Origin: Paraspadella gotoi
Lineage: Eukaryota > Chaetognatha
Length of the DNA: 64,000 bases
Direction: 5' to 3'
NCBI GenBank assembly: GCA_051294375.1
Contig: CM119265.1
Location: 18,586,631-18,650,630 of the forward strand
Part shown: positions 47,632 through 64,000 of the stretch, one piece after another
Layout of the letters: each line of letters begins with the position of its first letter
Position numbering within the stretch: the stretch's first letter is position 1
Notes under the pieces: model-generated
Seen by the model: the letters and a program-made list of their open reading frames with translations, nothing else
Database searches by the model: none
Told to the model about the DNA's origin: nothing
Translations under genes and position numbers: made by a program

Positions 47632-47907
47632 TCAAGCAATCTCCTTAAGTTCGAGTTTTGATTTCGCCTCATCATCATCGTCGGCAGCCTCGGCAGCAGC
47701 AGCATGATCGCCACGACCGCATCCGCAGCGCGACTCCCTCGCCATGCGCTCGACGTCCTGCATCGTCTGCGGCATCGGCTTCCCGCTCGTTTCCGTCATA
47801 AATGCAACGCTAATGAAGAGGAGGACGACGACTAAGCAGAGCGCCATCTCTACGCTAAACGGATCGCTTTTTTGAAAGTAGGACAGATAGATGGCCAAAA
47901 GCGACAT
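47632..47907 (-). CDS. Possible small secreted or membrane protein (71-91 aa), unrecognised
   Basis: Open frame on the minus strand with ATGs at 47907 (91 aa) and 47847 (71 aa); stop at 47632-47634. From the second ATG the protein starts MALCLVVVLLFISVAF, a good signal-peptide-like hydrophobic core. It continues KPMPQTMQDVERMARESR, a short Cys-pair segment CGCGRGD, an Ala run and an acidic DDDDE tail. Codons are GC-rich in an AT-rich setting, which supports coding. There is no dibasic cleavage site or known family. It lies just beside the MITE at 47951-48560 and could be a chance frame. Confidence 0.35.
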   Translation of the reverse strand: MSLLAIYLSYFQKSDPFSVEMALCLVVVLLFISVAFMTETSGKPMPQTMQDVERMARESRCGCGRGDHAAAAEAADDDDEAKSKLELKEIA

Positions 47908-47950
47908 CAAGCGGCATGACGGCGACGGTGCAGCGGCTGCGTATGTGGGT

Positions 47951-48560
47951 TAAGGCGTAGTGAAAGTTACATGCGAAAATTTTAAAAGTCAATTATGAAC
48001 AACAAACCATCAGTGAACATTAATTTGTAAAAAAAATTACTTTAATGTTTTTTAATTTTCGCAGTAGGCTATATTTATATATAGTACTATCCTTATAAAA
48101 TCAAAAAATTTCAAAATTTTTTAATTTTAATTGCAGATTTGAATTCCTCGTCAAAAGTTGATAAAAGAAAATATAAATCATTTTTAAAAATTCTTTCGTT
48201 AAGTGGGTTAAAAATTAAAAAAACTATATTTAATATATAAAAAATTAATTTTCAGCTTAAAATATAGCTTTTTCTAATTTTTGACCCACTTAATGAATAC
48301 ATTTTTCAAAAAGAGTTATATTTCTTTTTTAAAAACTTTTTATGACGAATCCAAATCTACAAAAATATCTTAGAAAAAACTGTTTTGAAATTATAACATT
48401 TATTGGTTTAGTACTAGTATAAATATGGCCTACTACGTAAATTGAAAAATTTATTATAAATTTTTTTATTATATAAATGTTCATTAGTATAATGTTGTTC
48501 GTTCCTCACTTTTAGAATTGTAATTAAAGTTAAATTTAGAAATTTTACTACGCCTTAATG
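47951..48560. mobile_element. Palindromic MITE, family A copy 2
   Basis: The ends AAGGCGTAGTGAAA and TTTTACTACGCCTT are inverted repeats flanked by TA (or TTAA). The central ~270 bp, including GATTTGAATTCCT and AAAATATAAATCATTTTTAA, is recognisably the same as the centre of 34074-35065. No coding capacity. Confidence 0.75.
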
Positions 48561-49171
48561 TGGGTGGGTAACACTTCCTAGGGTTGGATGAAAGCGTTGA
48601 ATACGTTTTAAACTAGAGCTTGTAAAATTACATACTAAATTAGTTTAAATTTAAAAAAAAAATAATTGTAAGACAAGAAATATTGCATGTTTAATGTGCA
48701 GAATCGCAAACCATTCTCGCTCCATCTCCCACTCCGTCACAAGCTCCATCACCCGTTCCCTCTCGCGCTCCTTCTTTCTCTCCTGCTTCCTCTTCCGCTC
48801 CACCTCTCGCTCCATCTCCCGTTCCGCCACACATGATACTTTTCCATAACTCCAGTTGAATGCCATAACATTTAATATAAACTTTTTGAGAACTCAAATC
48901 TCTCAACGCCATCCCCTCTTTTCCATTCAATCCCGATTCATTCAATCAAACTACGTGGCACCGCCGCCAAGAAGTTCATCCCTTTCAAATTTCGCGACTT
49001 ATGGACTTAGTTATTGAGCCCATCCGTTCTTGGAATCGCGGAATTACAAGAAGACCACGTCCGGCTCCACAAGGCCTAGAACAGATCAGCCACGCCTTCT
49101 ACCGGAGCCGTGTCTCGCCGGCGAGATGTGTGGACGGCGCCACACTGATCGAGTGGCCAGTCATTTACCAT

Positions 49172-49284
<113 letters not shown>

Positions 49285-49593
49285 ATAATTTAGTCTCGTT
49301 TCTCGCTTATTAAAAATGTCGCTAATACATATCCTATGTCTCTTAAAAAATATTGATATGGTCCGCGCTGTGGGCCCAGAATGTTAAACTGACTTTTGAG
49401 CATCGGAGGAGTGCTTGCACGGCCTCCTCCTCAGGTCAGCCCGTTATTGCAGTACCTCCGGGATTGACCCATTGGGTGAATTTAAATTTATTAATTTAAA
49501 AAGAAAGGAAGATATTATTTCTACAATAAGACACGTTTATGAGTATTACATAACCTACGAAGTTCCTTGTTACTTAGTTAGCTTATTTAAGAG

Positions 49594-50265
49594 TCATAGC
49601 AACAAACCTTGCAAAACATCGATTCCAAAAGTCACCAGGTCGACGTCGGAACCAGAAATGATTCGATCATCTCCGAAGGAGGCAGATGAGAAACAGCAGA
49701 TGTCTCTAGTGTTGTTGGGTCGACGCTCACTAGGGATCGTCGTCGGGGCGCTGACGGTTGAGATCGTCTCGATTCTATTTCCGTCTCTCGTGTCCGGCAC
49801 GGCCCCTATATTAGCCGGCGTGGCGGCGATAAGATTGGCATGGGTTCCGTCTGTCAAGCATGCCAAGCCAGCCGACCTCGATCTGGCGACGAATTTTTGG
49901 TCGATCCTGATGTCGGTGTTTTCTCTGGAGGTGGCGCTCGCTGCCGCTGCCTTGGAGGCCTCGGTTGCGTCGTTTGCGGCGGCGTGGGCGGCGGCGCTGG
50001 CGATTGCTTCAGTGGTGGCGTCTACTTGGAAAATACGATCGGCGCTCATCGCGACGGCGTCCTCGATGGCAGCGACGTCGTCGGTTTTTGCCACGACGCC
50101 TCTTTCGCCAGCGTTGGCAGTGTCGATGGCGTTCGTGGCGGCGCTGTCATCGGCGAATCTCGATGCGTCCTCCGCAGCAAATTGGATGGCGGTTGCTACT
50201 GAAGTTGCTGCGACGGTGGCGACGTTGCAGCCTTTTGAAGTGGTGACGTATGCGGCGGCGATCAT
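49594..50265 (-). CDS. Uncharacterised Ala-rich open frame (223 aa from first ATG)
   Basis: The minus-strand frame is open from about 50380 to TGA at 49594; the first ATG in it is at 50265. Composition is Ala/Thr/Asp-rich with charged residues spread evenly (for example MSADRIFQVDATTEAIAS). Codons are mostly GCC, GAC, ATC and GTC, the usage of the certain genes in this window. A longer plus-strand frame (49415-50380) overlaps it but is poor in charged residues through the middle and prefers GCG, GTT and TTG. I therefore favour the minus strand, with low confidence. No family recognised, and no clear splice partners found. Confidence 0.3.
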   Translation of the reverse strand: MIAAAYVTTSKGCNVATVAATSVATAIQFAAEDASRFADDSAATNAIDTANAGERGVVAKTDDVAAIEDAVAMSADRIFQVDATTEAIASAAAHAAANDATEASKAAAASATSRENTDIRIDQKFVARSRSAGLACLTDGTHANLIAATPANIGAVPDTRDGNRIETISTVSAPTTIPSERRPNNTRDICCFSSASFGDDRIISGSDVDLVTFGIDVLQGLLL

Positions 50266-51527
50266 CTCCGCTGCGACTGCGACGGCGACAATGGCGGCGT
50301 CGCCTTTAGGACAGCCATATTCGTGTCGAGGGGGCGTCCGTGGGATAAATGTCAACCAAAGTCCGACTCCAAAGTCGTAATACAGTTACTGTATTATCAA
50401 GACCATCTCCAATCTCTTTCCAGTTGGAAATGTTTTAGCGTTTGTCTATATTAAAAATATAATGACGCAAAAATTGAGATTATTAATATGAATATACTTA
50501 ACTTAATAACAGAAATACACTCTAAAGCGGTTTCTCTTTTGTTCGTAGCTACTTGACTCGAGAGGGCAGAATAACTCGGAACTCCCGAGAAAGAAAAAAA
50601 CAAAAGTCAATATGCGTTGATTCGGCGATGACGTCATGAGATATCCCCAATTCGCCGGAGAGATCTTGATCGTTAACCTGGAGTGCGCGTGAATTCATTC
50701 CCGAGTGATGAATTGAGAGAAGAACAGAACTATCGATCAAATAGCGATCGATGTTATATCGTGAAAATCATCATCCTCATTAACGCGGCGCAATTCAACG
50801 GTTTTAATAAATATCATCGTCATCAGCTCTATCACAATCAACGCAACCGACATCATCATTATCATCATTATCGTCGCTCGTTGGCCGCGTTCTTCCTCTT
50901 TTTCTCTTAACCCGCTTCGGGCTCCTGGTAACTTTCGCCGCCGGCTTCTGTTGTTATTCAACTATACGTACAGATCAGAAATCCCGTTTGAAAAATTTCG
51001 AACGCGGTATTCTTGTTAGAAATTGACCCTTCTTTTATGTACAAACCACGTCTTAATTAGTTAAGAAGTTCTCCTGAAAATCTCAAAATCTCAATCTATT
51101 CATTAATACTACTATTGAATAAATCAAAAGAGCCCAATATGGAGTCTTCACTGTATTTGCGCCTGATTTTCGCGAAACGATTCATAAGATTGTGAGGGAA
51201 AACACGTGAGTCGAGAAATGAATAGAAGGTGAATCAGATTTCGTTTTTTTGATCTAAAAAAGTTCGACGCAATCGAATTAGTATTTTTTAAATCTTAAAT
51301 TATATCGAATCGACACGATCGGGAATCGATTAAGGAGGATCGTGCGTTCGATATGATATTGCTTCTATGCTGCTCTGCGCAATAAAAAAGGTTAATCGTT
51401 AATTTCAATATATTTATATATTTTTTACAAGAGCCTGAAAAAAGATTTTGTCATACTTTTCTCAGTCACAGTTGCTTTATCCTCAGGATCGCCAACCACC
51501 CTCACGACCACCGTCACTACTAAAATC

Positions 51528-51528
<1 letters not shown>

Positions 51529-51611
<83 letters not shown>
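51529..51611 (+). repeat. (CT)n microsatellite
   Basis: About 41 CT units in the interval upstream of UNC-89. Confidence 0.95.
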
Positions 51612-51615
<4 letters not shown>

Positions 51616-53241
51616 CCTCCCACCCCACACACCCGCCAGATTCACGATCGAAGGATCAGCCGCGAGAGTCAGCCACGTTCCCCCAACACCCCCTCAGCCC
51701 CGCAACCTCTCGGCCCCTTTTTAGATCGGGATTGGGAACGAAAAACAAATCCTTCGTTTTAGTAGTTTTAGTTTAAATGTACAATTAATAATTATTTAAT
51801 ATTTCTTGATTATTATTATTTCCCCTGGGAACCACGCGTCTCTATCGTCGAGGTAAAATTGAACAACTGCAGCGATTACTACACCAACAGTGTTGAATGA
51901 AAATTTGTGCTCAGATTTTGCGTTCTTAGCTCCACAGGAAGGATACAATAATTTTATCTCGAAATCTCTAAATATTTCGGATTAAAGTTAAATATCAAGC
52001 GGATTACGAAGACAATCGCTTTGGATTTTCGGAATTTTCTTTCAAAAAAAGCAAAACAAAATCCGAGTTTTTTTGTCGACGAAAAAACACGAACTGTACT
52101 GATCACAAACTATGAATCGAAACTTGGATTATTCGCTTTTAAATATTCACCGAACAATGAAAACGGAAGTAGAAAAATACTCGCTATTGCGCTTTAATTA
52201 ATATTTATAAAAAATGGGATATACAAATTGAAATTTTGCTAATTCTGAAATACCTCGAAAACTTCCAATTTCTTCATTTTCTATTCTTGATGTATTTCGT
52301 GTCATCATTAACTTTCTTATATTTACTGTCTTTTCTTTCGCATTTTCTTCCCTTTATTGTTTCTTATTATCTTCAGTACTTCACATTCGATTTTTTCCTC
52401 ATTCCTCGGATTCCCAATCGTAATCAATCGCCCATCACCAGTGAAATCAGTTCACCTCTTGAATCTTTGACTCTCGATTCTCGTTTTTAAAGTTTTCAAC
52501 CTTCGCAGCTTTTTCATGTCGTATTTTGTCCGTACCAATGTATGAAAAAGCCGTGATTAGCCGCGAAAACCCATATTTTTACAACTTTGTCTAACAACTT
52601 ATCCTTTAAAACTGTATTTCTGTAATCGCCTGACTGTTGACTTTGCTCTTTGAGATCAGGCTTCAAACATTGGTAAACATTAGATCGACGCTTAACGTTT
52701 CGATTTCGAAGCTTACGCCTACGCCTAGAATTCGATAAAAATATTGTTATTCATTCTCCGACAGCGATTTCGCAATCCTATTCACAAAAAAAAGTCTTTT
52801 TCCAACTCTCACTATCTCTTTTTCCTTTTTGACACCATCTCCCTCTAATATCTTTGCCCCCTCCTCCGTTTATCCTTTCACACAGAATCGCGGAACCCCT
52901 CGTGCCGTTCGGGTTCTGGAGATGCTTTCCATGCCGTCGATGCTGACGATCTGAGCGTCGATTCGGATTTTTAGGTCATAAATAAAACACAACAAAAACA
53001 GAGCATCTCTGGAGGTGGAAGAAGATCCTAACGTCTTCGCGCCTTATTTCGTTTGAAGGATCAGTTTTGAGTAAATTATTGTTAAGCACAACAACAACGG
53101 CAACAATAACGGACCAACGGCTTTGGGTTCGCGCGCGTTTTGCGGAACTTCGGTCCAAAGACCCTCCGAAGATTTCGATCGGCTTGAACTTACCCGAAAT
53201 TCTCTCCCCCCCTTTTTTTTTCAAAATAGTGACCCATCCTC

Positions 53242-53297
53242 TTATATATCCTCGTATAAGAGAGTGAGGTCATAAAACCTCGTCCAAATATACCGAG
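53242..53297 (+). promoter_or_regulatory. Possible TATA box and non-coding first exon of UNC-89
   Basis: TTATATAT at 53242-53249 is followed about 48 bases later by a strong donor CCGAG|GTGAGT (53297/53298). An acceptor TTTCAAAAG at 53704 lies 21 bases before the chosen ATG. A short untranslated exon starting near 53272 and splicing to 53705 would fit. This is inference from motif spacing only. Confidence 0.25.
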
Positions 53298-53725
53298 GTG
53301 AGTCGACGTCTTTTCATAACGCTATACGTCATCAATATTCAACGAAATCGTTTTAAAATTACATTCAAGATTGCGTCAAAAGTAAACAAAACCAAAAAGC
53401 CAATTTTTTAAAAAGCTCATTGGAAAATTACTCAAATCAGAAAAAAAGAAAAAGAAGACAAGGAATTTCGATCTTTCGCTTTCAGCTAATTCAACTTCCG
53501 CACAACAAAACTTTTTTCTTAATCGTACAAATATTTTTTTTTCATCCGCTTCCAAATCGCTTAAATTGCTCAAAAGTGTTTTTTTCTCTTCTGAAATCTT
53601 CAAATTAGTAGATTGTAGAGGTGCGTGATAAGTTTTTAACGATTCAATCACATATAAACGGCTTTGTATTGTTGGTTTCAATCATTTACTTATTATTTCA
53701 AAAGGTTTACCGGAACTGGAGCAAA

Positions 53726-63805
<10,080 letters not shown>

Positions 63806-64000
63806 GTAAGATTGTCGGAATAAATGGTCATTGATATGCATTTTAATCTTATTTGCATATTGCAGTGTTTTAGAAAATGTTTATTAGTATATAAATCCTT
63901 GAATTTTCAATATTAAAAAAACAATAGAAAAATACCGATCTTAAAATTATTAGTCTAGTATGTAATGAAATTGGTTGAGCTAACCAAACTTGAGTTAATT

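Noticed and set aside
48651-48945. Glu/Arg-rich minus-strand frame
   Set aside because: A CT-rich imperfect simple repeat explains it; no conserved motif.

Overview
This is animal (bilaterian) nuclear DNA. Protein-coding genes are split into many exons by short GT-AG introns, often only 60-80 bases long. Exons favour C-ending codons, and the intergenic DNA is AT-rich with microsatellites and small transposons. The gene set is VPS13, an SLC2A13-like sugar transporter, a glycine-transporter-like SLC6, MFSD6, a PP2A B'' subunit, UNC-89/obscurin and a DCXR-like SDR. That set, with this compact structure, suggests an invertebrate, probably an ecdysozoan such as an arthropod. The species cannot be fixed from sequence alone. 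I built the gene models by hand from splice sites, reading-phase continuity and remembered family motifs; no database was searched.

Layout: (1) 1-15,908, + strand: the 3' part of a VPS13A/C-type bridge lipid-transfer protein, 45 phase-consistent exons and about 2,600 codons, with the 5' end outside the window. Its introns hold SINE-like and MITE-like repeats. (2) 16,829-19,775, +: proton/myo-inositol (SLC2A13-like) MFS transporter, 11 exons. (3) 21,198-24,626, +: SLC6 amino-acid (glycine transporter-like) symporter, 12 exons. (4) 26,586-32,100, +: MFSD6-like MFS protein, 8 exons. A 2.5-kb intron in it carries a near-perfect inverted duplication around a 25-N assembly gap. (5) 42,958-32,864, - strand: PP2A regulatory subunit B'' (PPP2R3/PR72-PR130), 11 exons and about 1,418 aa, convergent with MFSD6. 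It has a 2.7-kb exon of disordered sequence and a set of repeated Ile-Pro-Val motifs. (6) 43-53.7 kb: gene-poor DNA with long CT tracts, a palindromic MITE, one possible small secreted protein and one Ala-rich open frame. (7) 53,726 to beyond 63,805, +: 5' part of an UNC-89/obscurin-type giant sarcomeric Rho-GEF (Ig-Ig-SH3-SH3-DH-PH-Ig...). One intron contains, on the opposite strand, a complete dicarbonyl/L-xylulose reductase-like SDR gene (59,431-57,911).

The genes do not form one pathway. They are unrelated housekeeping, membrane-transport, phosphatase and muscle genes. The most notable points are the IPV-motif array and the Cys/His-rich exon in the PP2A subunit, a two-base frame break in the UNC-89 PH exon, three introns starting with GCGAG, a Helentron/HINE-like element with an 18-bp minisatellite, and several families of small non-autonomous repeats present in more than one copy here.
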